From CAYFPX01 sp964501915 (GTDB lineage: Bacteria > Myxococcota_A > UBA796 > CAJQPC01), in the NCBI GenBank assembly GCA_964501915.1, contig CAZCVP010000003.1, positions 32,590 to 96,589 on the forward strand: a stretch of 64,000 nt of DNA, written 5' to 3'. Every line of letters begins with the position of its first letter. The stretch's first letter is position 1. The notes under the pieces were generated by a model. It saw only the letters and a list, made by a program, of their open reading frames with translations, searched no databases and had not been told where the DNA came from. Below, in pieces: positions 10,158-17,969 of this stretch. A program made the position numbers and the translations under genes.

Positions 10158-11516
10158 ATGCCGAGCGCCGCCGAAGCCAGCCATGCCACCAAGGGCCTGA
10201 TCCGCCTGACCATGGCGTGCAACGAGCGCTGCCCCTTCTGCAACGTGCCGATGGAGGACTTCGGCGGCCGTCCGACCCCCGAGCCCGAGGTCGAGGGGTC
10301 GCTGGATGCCTTCGCCGAGGGCGGTGAGCGCACCGTGACGATCTCGGGCGGCGAGCCCACCCTGCTGCGCAGCCGCCTGCTGGCGACCGTGCGCAGCGCT
10401 CGAGGGCGTGGCCTGCCCTTCGTGGAGCTCCAGACCAACGCCATCCTGGTCGACGCCGACTACGCTCGGGCGCTCGCCGAGGCCGGCCTGACCTCCGCCT
10501 TCGTCTCCCTGCTCTCCCAGGACCCCGCCCACCACGACGCCCTCGCCGGCCTGGACGGCGCCTGGTCCCGCACCTTGTCGGGCATCGACCACCTGCTCGA
10601 CGCCGGGGTCCGGGTGGCGCTGAACGTGGTCGTGGCGCGGCGAACGCAGGCGCTCCTGGCCGGCTACGTCGACTTCGTCGCCGACCGCCTGCCCCGGGTG
10701 GGCTCGATCTCCGTGTCGACGGTCCAGCCCCACGGCCGGGCGGCCACGGCGGTCGAGCTCTTGCCCGACTACGCCGTGCTCGGACCGGAGGTGGAGCGAG
10801 CACGAGCTCGAGCTGCCCTCCACGGCATCGAGCTGTTGAACCCCTACTGCGGTCTGCCGGCCTGCGTGGGCTGGCAGGACGGCCTGGCCCACTGCGTCGA
10901 AGCCGTGGAGTCCCGCCTCGGCAGGAGCGGCCCCCAGGGCCTGGAGCAGGCCGGCAGCAAGTCCCACGGGGGCCCCTGTCGCCGCTGCGCCCTGCGTGCG
11001 CGGTGCGGCGGCGCCTGGCACGCCTACTGGACCCACCGCCAGGGGTCCGGGCTGGTGGCGCCGCTGCGGGTGGCCCCACCCTGGGAGCCCGGTGGCGAGG
11101 GCCAGCAGGTCGTCGCAGCGCCCGGCGGAGTCGGAGGGGAGACCTGGGCGCAGGTCGCGGCCGCGGAGGCGCCCGCCGTCTGGCTCCACACCGACCGCCT
11201 GGAGCCGGCGCAGGTCGCCGGGCTCCGCCAGCGGGGTGTCACCCACCTGGCCCTGGAGGGCCGGGCCACCGACGTGCTGCGGACCCTCGGGGCGCTCGCG
11301 GCCGCCCAGAGAGACCACCTCCCCCAGGACCGGGTCCTCCCCTGGGTGTCGGTGGAGGCGCGCGACCTCGAGGCCCTCCTGCCCCTCGTGCAGCGCCTGG
11401 GCGCGGCCGGGGCCGTGGGGGTCGCCGTCCGCAGCGCCGATGCGCGGGGTCGCTCCCTGGTGGAGCGGGCGAGCGCCCTGGACCTGAGCCTGGAGCTGAC
11501 GTGGCGGAGCCGCTGA
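10158..11516 (+). CDS. Radical SAM protein A with SPASM-like motif
   Basis: A 452-residue protein. The CxxxCxxC motif that binds the [4Fe-4S]-SAM cluster is at Cys21, Cys25 and Cys28 (ACNERCPFC). SGGEPTLL follows at the usual GGE position. A C-x2-C-x5-C motif (CRRCALRARC) near residues 275-284 resembles a SPASM/twitch auxiliary-cluster half-site, and other cysteines (NPYCGLPAC) precede it. The last ~150 residues look like an additional half-barrel without cysteines. It is the first gene of a tightly packed operon and overlaps the next gene by 16 bp. Members of this superfamily often modify peptides. No substrate peptide is visible next to this cluster. Confidence 0.88.
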   Translation: MPSAAEASHATKGLIRLTMACNERCPFCNVPMEDFGGRPTPEPEVEGSLDAFAEGGERTVTISGGEPTLLRSRLLATVRSARGRGLPFVELQTNAILVDADYARALAEAGLTSAFVSLLSQDPAHHDALAGLDGAWSRTLSGIDHLLDAGVRVALNVVVARRTQALLAGYVDFVADRLPRVGSISVSTVQPHGRAATAVELLPDYAVLGPEVERARARAALHGIELLNPYCGLPACVGWQDGLAHCVEAVESRLGRSGPQGLEQAGSKSHGGPCRRCALRARCGGAWHAYWTHRQGSGLVAPLRVAPPWEPGGEGQQVVAAPGGVGGETWAQVAAAEAPAVWLHTDRLEPAQVAGLRQRGVTHLALEGRATDVLRTLGALAAAQRDHLPQDRVLPWVSVEARDLEALLPLVQRLGAAGAVGVAVRSADARGRSLVERASALDLSLELTWRSR

Positions 11517-12700
11517 GGGTGCTGGTAGCGACGCCGCGGTCCCGGGGCCGGGTCCGCCTGGATCGCGCCGGTCCTTCCGAAGGCACCGATCCCCCGCTGC
11601 GGGACCTGCTGGCGGTCGAGGGGCCCCTCTGGGTCGGAGGGGGCGAGCCCACCCTGCGCCCCGACCTCCCAGCGCTCCTCGAGGCCCTGGGCGACCGACT
11701 CCTGGGGCTGCTGACGGACGGCCAGGCCCTGGTGAAGCCCGAGGCCTTCAGGCCCCTGCTGGAAGCCGGCCTGTCCCGGGTGCGCGTCCCCTTCCACAGC
11801 GCCCGGGCCGAGGCCCACGACTGGCTGGAGGGGCGGCCTGGCGCCCAGCGGCGAGCCTGGAGGGCTCTGCGGGTCGCCTGCGAGGCCGACCTCGAGGTGA
11901 GCGCGGAGGTGCTGCTGACCCGTCCCACCCTGCTCCACCTCGAGGCCACCTTGGGCCTGCTGGCCCGGCTGCCCCTGCGCCGGGTGGTCCTGCGGCTGCT
12001 CGAGGGCGACGCCCCCGGCTACCCCGCCACCGCGGCCCGGGTGGGCCTGATCGCCGAGCCCCTCCAGGCGGGCCTGGAGACGCTGCGTCGGGCCGGCTGC
12101 GACGTCGACTTCGAGGGCGTGCCGCGCTGTGTCGTCGAGGGCCTGGCCGTCCGTCGCACGCCGCGGCCGGTGTGGGTGGGCGTCGACGTCCCGGAGCCGC
12201 CGCCCCGCTCCACCGGCTGCGCGACCTGTCCGGCGGACGGCTCCTGTCCGGGCCCTTCGAGCGCCTACGTGGCGGCCTTCGGTCGCCAGGAGCTTCCGCG
12301 GGCTCCCCTCGAGAGCCAGCCTGTCGTGGTGCGCCTCCGAGAGGGCCTGAGCACCCGACACCTCCGGCACCTGCTCGTCCAGGTCGCCTCCAGCGGAGCC
12401 CGTGCGCTGCGACTCGAAGGCCTGGACCACCCCCACGGCGCGGAGCTCCTCGGCGAGGCCCTGGCCCTGTGCTTCGAGCGGGTCGAGGTCAGCGGGCGGC
12501 TGGAGGCGGTGGCCGGCTGGAGCGACCGGGACCGCCTCCGTCTGCGTCGCGTCGACCACGTGGCGGCCCGCCGCCTGGGTCCCGACGCCGCGACCCACGA
12601 CGCCAGGACCGGCCGGGTCGGGTCCTGGGAGGAGGCCGCCGCTCTGCTCCGGAAGCTGGCTGCCCAGGGCATCCCGACCTCTATTCAAGAGGATGCTTGA
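11501..12700 (+). CDS. Cysteine-less radical-SAM-like protein B (probable pseudo-enzyme)
   Basis: A 399-residue protein starting at GTG 11501, inside the end of the previous gene. It keeps the radical SAM fold landmarks: a GGGEPTLRPDLPAL motif near residue 47, a TDGQAL strand, and a barrel laid out as in its neighbours. It also keeps the C-x2-C-x5-C auxiliary motif (CATCPADGSC, ~residues 240-249). The segment where the SAM-cluster CxxxCxxC should be (VLVATPRSRGRVRL) has no cysteine. It should not be able to bind the catalytic cluster and so probably acts as a structural, substrate-binding or regulatory partner. A recent loss by mutation is possible, but the intact frame and coupling argue for retained function. 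Confidence 0.75.
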   Translation: MAEPLRVLVATPRSRGRVRLDRAGPSEGTDPPLRDLLAVEGPLWVGGGEPTLRPDLPALLEALGDRLLGLLTDGQALVKPEAFRPLLEAGLSRVRVPFHSARAEAHDWLEGRPGAQRRAWRALRVACEADLEVSAEVLLTRPTLLHLEATLGLLARLPLRRVVLRLLEGDAPGYPATAARVGLIAEPLQAGLETLRRAGCDVDFEGVPRCVVEGLAVRRTPRPVWVGVDVPEPPPRSTGCATCPADGSCPGPSSAYVAAFGRQELPRAPLESQPVVVRLREGLSTRHLRHLLVQVASSGARALRLEGLDHPHGAELLGEALALCFERVEVSGRLEAVAGWSDRDRLRLRRVDHVAARRLGPDAATHDARTGRVGSWEEAAALLRKLAAQGIPTSIQEDA

Positions 12701-12751
12701 GTCCCGATCGGGTGGTCCCCCGGTCCCTGCCGACTACACTGCCGCCTGCGG

Positions 12752-14536
12752 ATGTCCGACCTCACCCAGGCGAAGCTCGACCGGGAGCGGATCGCCAACC
12801 GGCCCAAGCACTGGGTCCGGTTGGTGACCGCGTGCAACAACCGGTGCCTGTTCTGCCTGGACATGGACACGCCGCGCAACGTCTACCTCTCGGAGGAGGA
12901 GATCCAGGCGGAGCTGCGCCGGGGACGGGAGGAGAAGGGTGCGGACAAGGTGATCCTCAGCGGGGGCGAGGCCAGCCTCCACCCCCTCTTCCCGGACCTG
13001 ATCCGCTACGCCCACGACATCGGCTACACCCGCGTCCAGACCGTGACCAACGGCCTGCGCTACGCCGACCGGGCCTTCTTCGACGCCGTCATCGAGGCCG
13101 GGCTGGACGAGATCACCTTCAGCCTGCACGGCCACACGGCCGAGCTGCACGACCACCTGGTCCAGACGCCCGGCAGCTACCGCAAGCTGATGAAGGGCCT
13201 GCTGCGGGCGCTCCGCGACGGTCGCCCGATCGTCAACGTGGACATCGTCATCAACCAGCAGAACGTGGCTCATGTGGCCGACATCGTCGGTCTGTGTGCC
13301 AAGCTGGGGGTGCGGGAGTTCGACCTGCTGCACGTGATCCCGCAGGCGGCGGCCTTCCGCAACCGTGACCAGGTGTTCTACGACGTCCGCGAGCACCTGC
13401 CCCAGCTCCAGCGTGTCTTCGCGCTGAACCGCGAGGGCTTCTACATCTGGACCAACCGCTTCCCCGTCTCCTACCTGGAGGGCCTCGAGGACCTGATCCA
13501 GGACCCGCACAAGCTGCTGGACGAGGTCCACGGCCGCCGGTACCCGATCCGCCGCTACCTCGACCACGGCACGCCCCTGGAGTGTCGCGATCCGGAGCGC
13601 TGCCCGCACTGCTTCATCGAGCCCTTCTGCGACACCATGGACGACGTGGTGGAGGGCCTCCACCAGGGGACTCACAGCGTCTGGGAGGCCGACCGGGTAC
13701 CCGGGGAGCTGCCCTTCGGCTGCACTCGGCTCGGCTGGTCTTGCGACACGCCGCTGGAGATCCCCGAGCTGACCCCTGGCGTCGGCCTGCGCCTGCGGCT
13801 CTCCCAGCCGGCCGCGATCCCCTGGACGCTGCCCGATCCCACCACCCTGGTGCTGGCGACCCCCGCCGGGCTGGAGGCGGCCCTGGCGGCGCCGGTCCCG
13901 CCCTGGGTCGAGCTGGAGATCGCCCTCACCCAGGCCACGGCAGCCTGGCTGCTGGCGCACCGGGAGCGCATCGCACCGGTGCTGGACCAGGTCCGCATCG
14001 ACCAGCCGACCCACGAGCGCCTGGAGCAGGCGGTCGCCAGCGACGTCCGGGAGCCGCGGGCCTTCTTCCGGGAGCTGGACCTCCGGGTGCGGGTCTCGGG
14101 GCTGCCGGCCTGCCTGGCCCCCGACACGCGGCTGGTCGAGGCGCCGCGGGTCCTGGCGGCCGAGAGCTTCGACGGCGCAGGACGCCTCGACATCGAGGGG
14201 CTGGCACGGCACCACGTGGCGCGGGTCTATGGGGCCCGGTCGATCCGCTGCGACGAGTGCCGGGTGTCGGAGCGCTGCGACGGACTGCACATCAACGCCG
14301 TCCGAGACCAGGGGCTGGGGCAGCTCCAGCCCCTGCGCGACGGGTCCTGGGCCGAGGACGCCGCGCGACAGCTCGAGGACCGCTGGCCCGTGCCGCCCGC
14401 CCGCGTCCGCCACGGGCGGCCACCCCAGGGGGCCCACCCGAGCCTTCCCGGACACCCCGAGCCCGGGCCGGCCCCCGAGGATCCCCTGGCCCGCAAGCGC
14501 GGCCTGCGTCGCTCCGACTTCCAGGTCGTCTCCTGA
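12752..14536 (+). CDS. Radical SAM protein C with two SPASM-like motifs
   Basis: A 594-residue protein, unusually long for the family. The catalytic CxxxCxxC is at Cys28, Cys32 and Cys35 (CNNRCLFC), followed by LSGGEASLHP. The first C-x2-C-x5-C (CPHCFIEPFC) closes the radical SAM domain near residue 290. A second region of ~230 residues, resembling a decayed barrel, ends with another C-x2-C-x5-C (CDECRVSERC) near residue 500. The C-terminal ~50 residues are Pro/Arg-rich. The layout suggests fusion of an active radical SAM/SPASM unit with a degenerate copy, similar to proteins A and B being adjacent. Its stop overlaps the next start as TGATG, showing coupling. Confidence 0.88.
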   Translation: MSDLTQAKLDRERIANRPKHWVRLVTACNNRCLFCLDMDTPRNVYLSEEEIQAELRRGREEKGADKVILSGGEASLHPLFPDLIRYAHDIGYTRVQTVTNGLRYADRAFFDAVIEAGLDEITFSLHGHTAELHDHLVQTPGSYRKLMKGLLRALRDGRPIVNVDIVINQQNVAHVADIVGLCAKLGVREFDLLHVIPQAAAFRNRDQVFYDVREHLPQLQRVFALNREGFYIWTNRFPVSYLEGLEDLIQDPHKLLDEVHGRRYPIRRYLDHGTPLECRDPERCPHCFIEPFCDTMDDVVEGLHQGTHSVWEADRVPGELPFGCTRLGWSCDTPLEIPELTPGVGLRLRLSQPAAIPWTLPDPTTLVLATPAGLEAALAAPVPPWVELEIALTQATAAWLLAHRERIAPVLDQVRIDQPTHERLEQAVASDVREPRAFFRELDLRVRVSGLPACLAPDTRLVEAPRVLAAESFDGAGRLDIEGLARHHVARVYGARSIRCDECRVSERCDGLHINAVRDQGLGQLQPLRDGSWAEDAARQLEDRWPVPPARVRHGRPPQGAHPSLPGHPEPGPAPEDPLARKRGLRRSDFQVVS

Positions 14537-15666
14537 TGGCCAACCTCGGCTACGTCCAGCTCACCCGCAACTGCCTCCAGCGGTGTCGCTTCTGCTCCAA
14601 CCCCCCCACGGGGGTCGGCCTCGACGTCGACGGTCTCCACCACCTCATCGATCGCATGGCCGAGATGGACTACGACGGCATCATCCTCACCGGCGGTGAG
14701 CCCAGCGCCTCGCCGCTGCTCTTCCCGGCGCTGGAGCGGGCCCGCGAGCGGGGGCTCACCAGCCGGATGATCACCAACGGCCAGTACCTCGCCGAGCCGA
14801 AGTTCTTCCGGGCCTGCGTCGACGCGGGCCTGACGCATGTGCACCTGAGCCTGCACTCCTGGCGGCCAGCGGTGCACGACTTCATCACCCGCTACCCGGG
14901 GGCCCACGAGGCCCTCGTCGCGGCGCTGCGGCAGGTGCCGGCGCTGGGCATCACCGCCGACATCAACTGCGTCATCAACACCTACAACGCCGACCACCTC
15001 GACGAGAGCGTCGTCTGGCTCTGCGAGAGCTTCCCCTTCGTGCGGCACTTCGTCTGGAACCACATGGATCCCGACGGCAACCGGGCCGAGGACAACCCCG
15101 ACTGCGTCCCCCACCTCAGGGAATTCCTGGTCTCCCTGGAGCGGGCCATGGTCTACCTGGACGGCACGGGCCGCAGCTTCCGGGCCGAGCGGGTGCCCCT
15201 GTGCGCGATGCCGCGCTTCGGCTGGGCCTCCACCGAGACCCGCAAGATCGTCAAGGAGGAGGAGCGCTGCATCCACTTCCTCGACGGCAAGGGCTGGGTC
15301 CACCAGGTCGAGTTCCTGCACGGCAAGGCCGACGTGTGCGGGGACTGCTCCTACGACCCCATATGTGCCGGGCTCTACTCCATGGCCCGGTCCTTCGACG
15401 AGCGGGAGCTGAGCCCGATCTTCGAGCCGATCGGTCCCGTGGTGGAGCGGGTCCTCGGACATCCTGCCTCCCCCGAACTGCTGAGCCGGATCGAGGCTCG
15501 CCGGGGTCGGCGCTCCCCGACCGAACAGCCCACGGAGGCCCGACGAGCGGCCTGGCTGGCCCGTCCGATGGCCTCTCCTCCGGACCTCGCAGCGGCTCCC
15601 GAAGCGGTTTCGGTGACCAGAGACCCCACGACATCTGCTAGAGTGCCCACGCGAGACCGTCCATGA
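14536..15666 (+). CDS. Radical SAM protein D with SPASM-like motif
   Basis: A 376-residue protein with the SAM-cluster motif at Cys13, Cys17 and Cys20 (CLQRCRFC), ILTGGEPSAS, and a C-x2-C-x5-C motif (CGDCSYDPIC) near residues 270-279. The final ~80 residues are a basic, Pro/Arg-rich tail of low complexity. The start ATG overlaps the stop of gene C and its own stop overlaps the start of the Ig-type lipoprotein as ATGA. The enzyme cluster and the lipoprotein are therefore one translational unit. The reaction is unknown. Confidence 0.88.
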   Translation: MANLGYVQLTRNCLQRCRFCSNPPTGVGLDVDGLHHLIDRMAEMDYDGIILTGGEPSASPLLFPALERARERGLTSRMITNGQYLAEPKFFRACVDAGLTHVHLSLHSWRPAVHDFITRYPGAHEALVAALRQVPALGITADINCVINTYNADHLDESVVWLCESFPFVRHFVWNHMDPDGNRAEDNPDCVPHLREFLVSLERAMVYLDGTGRSFRAERVPLCAMPRFGWASTETRKIVKEEERCIHFLDGKGWVHQVEFLHGKADVCGDCSYDPICAGLYSMARSFDERELSPIFEPIGPVVERVLGHPASPELLSRIEARRGRRSPTEQPTEARRAAWLARPMASPPDLAAAPEAVSVTRDPTTSARVPTRDRP

Positions 15667-17969
15667 CTGCTCTTCTCCTCTTCTCCTTGCTGGCCTGCCG
15701 TGACGATGGTCTCGTGGTCTACGAGACCCCTCCGATCGTCAGCATCGAGACCCCCGCGGACGGTTCCTCCTTCTACGAGGGCCAGGAGGTGCTCTTCACC
15801 GCCGTGGTCGCGTCGGGGGGCACGGCCTCCGTGACGGACCTCACCACGCGCTGGGTCGTCAACGACAGCCCCCTGTGCGACTCCACCGCCGTGCCCCCCG
15901 ACGGTGTGGCGATCTGCACCGGAACGCTGGAGTCCGAGGGCGAGTACATCGTGCAGGTCAAGGCGGTCGATCCCAGCGGTGCCACCGCCGAGGACTCGAT
16001 CATCGTCTACGTCCAGTACAACAACCCGCCGACCGTCGAGATCCTCAGTCCGGCGGCGGGCGACGTCTTCGGTGTCGGCCAGCTCGTGGTGCTCGAGGCC
16101 CAGATCCTGGACCCCGAGGACGAGCCCACGAGCCTCCAGGTCGTCGTCGAGAGCAACGTCGAGGGTGTGCTCTCCGGTGTGCCCGAGAGTCCGTCGTCGG
16201 CTGGTGACTGGGCCGGTGGGACCCAGGACCTGACGGCGGGTTCCCACCTGCTCACCATCACGGCTTCGGACTCCGTCGGCAAGACCGGCCAGGACACCGT
16301 CACGGTGCTGATGAACAACCGGCCGTCGGCGCCGACCGTGGCGATCGATCCCGGCAACCCCGTCTCCGAGGAGGCGCTGGTCGCGACCATCACCAGCCCG
16401 GCGATCGATCCCGAGGGCGACGCCATCACCCACCGCTACGACTGGTACGTGGACGGCAGCGTCTACAGCTCTTCGAACTCCCCCACCGTGCCCCTGGGTG
16501 TGGTCCAGCGCGGCGAGTACTGGGAGGTCCAGGTCTTCGCCAACGACGGCTACAGCGACTCGGCGCCCGGCTCCGACAGCGTCACCATCGGCAACAGCCC
16601 ACCCAGCCTCGACTCCGTCACCATCACCCCGTCGGGAGCGGGGACCCTGGACGACCTCACCTGCACCCCGGTGGGCTGGCACGATCCCGAGGGCGACGCC
16701 GAGAGCTACGACTTCGTCTGGTACCACGACGGCACGGTCGACACCGACGAGACCACCGACTCCTTCCCCAACGAGAAGCACGCCAAGGGCGACGAGTTCC
16801 GCTGCGAGGTCACCCCTTCGGACACCTGGGCCATCGGTGACACCGTGTCCAGCTCCACCCTGACCATCCAGAACACCCCGCCCACCCAGCCCACGGTCAT
16901 CATCGATCCCACGGCGCCGGAGCCCGAGGACAGCCTCTACTGCGACATCCTGACCGCTTCGACGGACGACGACGACGACAGCATCAGCTACTACTACGCT
17001 TGGTACGTGAACGGCGTGCTGAACGCCGAGACCACGAATGTGCTCAGCGCCGACCAGACCGAGCACGGCGACACGATCGAGTGCGAGGTCATCCCCAACG
17101 ACGGCGAGGACGACGGGACCGCGGGCACCTACGTGGTCAACATCACCGACGCCACGGCGCCGGATCCGCCCGTCCTGGACGACCCGGACCCCTACATCAA
17201 CGAGGACAACCTCGACATCACCGGCACCTGCGAGGCCGGCTGCGACCTCACCTACTACTTCACCGACGCCACCGGTTCCTGGACCGAGGTCGGCACCTGC
17301 GAGAGCGACGGCACCCTGACGCTCCAGGTCTACCTGACCCGCGGCTACGAGACCACGGGCTACGCCACCTGCACCGACTCGGCGGGGAACACCTCGGGGA
17401 ACTCGAACACGGTGACGATGCAGTCGTGTTCGGTGGAGGACACGTATGAGAACACGTCGGGGTATGGGGACTCGGGGGCGAATGCGGTGAATGAGTGGAG
17501 TACGTTGACGGACGACGAGACCTCGACGGTCGAGACCATCACCGCCAACGCACTGACCTCCTCCGACGAGGACTGGTACGTGTTCTCGACGAACGACACG
17601 ACGACCAGCAACGAGGAACAGTTCAACCTCCAGATCGACATGACGTCCGGCACGAGCACCTACAGCTTCGACGTCTACAAGGGCTCCCCGACCGGGGCCA
17701 TCTGCACCGGCTCCGAGAAGAACTGCACGGGCTACGCGACCTCGTGCACCGAGTTCGAATTCTACAACGAAGACAACGCCATCACCCAGGACGGCGCCTC
17801 CTCGACCTACCACTCGACCGCCAGTCCTTCCTACCTGTGCGGTGACGCTGCCCAGAACGAGTGCCCCGACTACTCCGATAGCTGGTACATCAAGGTCACG
17901 AGAAACGGAGGCGTCTCCGACTCCTGTGACCACTACGAGCTCGAAGTGAGCATGTCGGCCCGCCCATAG
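15663..17969 (+). CDS. Ig-repeat lipoprotein linked to radical SAM cluster 1
   Basis: A 768-residue lipoprotein with a short leader (MTALLLFSLLAC). About six Ig/PKD-like beta domains of 80-100 residues follow, several with paired cysteines and a D(P/A)(E/D)GD motif. A Cys-rich C-terminal domain (residues ~585-768, starting SCSVEDTYENTSG) contains a DEDWYVF motif and a DSWYIKV strand, resembling pre-peptidase C-terminal (PPC) domains. The same leader, repeat and C-terminal plan recurs in the larger lipoprotein at 28324, next to the second radical SAM cluster. It is presumably tethered to a membrane and exposed to the periplasm or surface. It overlaps the upstream radical SAM gene by 4 bp. A patch of atypical codons lies at ~17388-17513. 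Confidence 0.85.
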   Translation: MTALLLFSLLACRDDGLVVYETPPIVSIETPADGSSFYEGQEVLFTAVVASGGTASVTDLTTRWVVNDSPLCDSTAVPPDGVAICTGTLESEGEYIVQVKAVDPSGATAEDSIIVYVQYNNPPTVEILSPAAGDVFGVGQLVVLEAQILDPEDEPTSLQVVVESNVEGVLSGVPESPSSAGDWAGGTQDLTAGSHLLTITASDSVGKTGQDTVTVLMNNRPSAPTVAIDPGNPVSEEALVATITSPAIDPEGDAITHRYDWYVDGSVYSSSNSPTVPLGVVQRGEYWEVQVFANDGYSDSAPGSDSVTIGNSPPSLDSVTITPSGAGTLDDLTCTPVGWHDPEGDAESYDFVWYHDGTVDTDETTDSFPNEKHAKGDEFRCEVTPSDTWAIGDTVSSSTLTIQNTPPTQPTVIIDPTAPEPEDSLYCDILTASTDDDDDSISYYYAWYVNGVLNAETTNVLSADQTEHGDTIECEVIPNDGEDDGTAGTYVVNITDATAPDPPVLDDPDPYINEDNLDITGTCEAGCDLTYYFTDATGSWTEVGTCESDGTLTLQVYLTRGYETTGYATCTDSAGNTSGNSNTVTMQSCSVEDTYENTSGYGDSGANAVNEWSTLTDDETSTVETITANALTSSDEDWYVFSTNDTTTSNEEQFNLQIDMTSGTSTYSFDVYKGSPTGAICTGSEKNCTGYATSCTEFEFYNEDNAITQDGASSTYHSTASPSYLCGDAAQNECPDYSDSWYIKVTRNGGVSDSCDHYELEVSMSARP

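Noticed and set aside
10158..15666. A precursor peptide gene within radical SAM cluster 1
   Set aside because: The genes overlap or are separated by at most 51 bp. I found no small ORF with a leader and repeat tail there. The cluster may act on the peptide at 32811 or on a substrate elsewhere.
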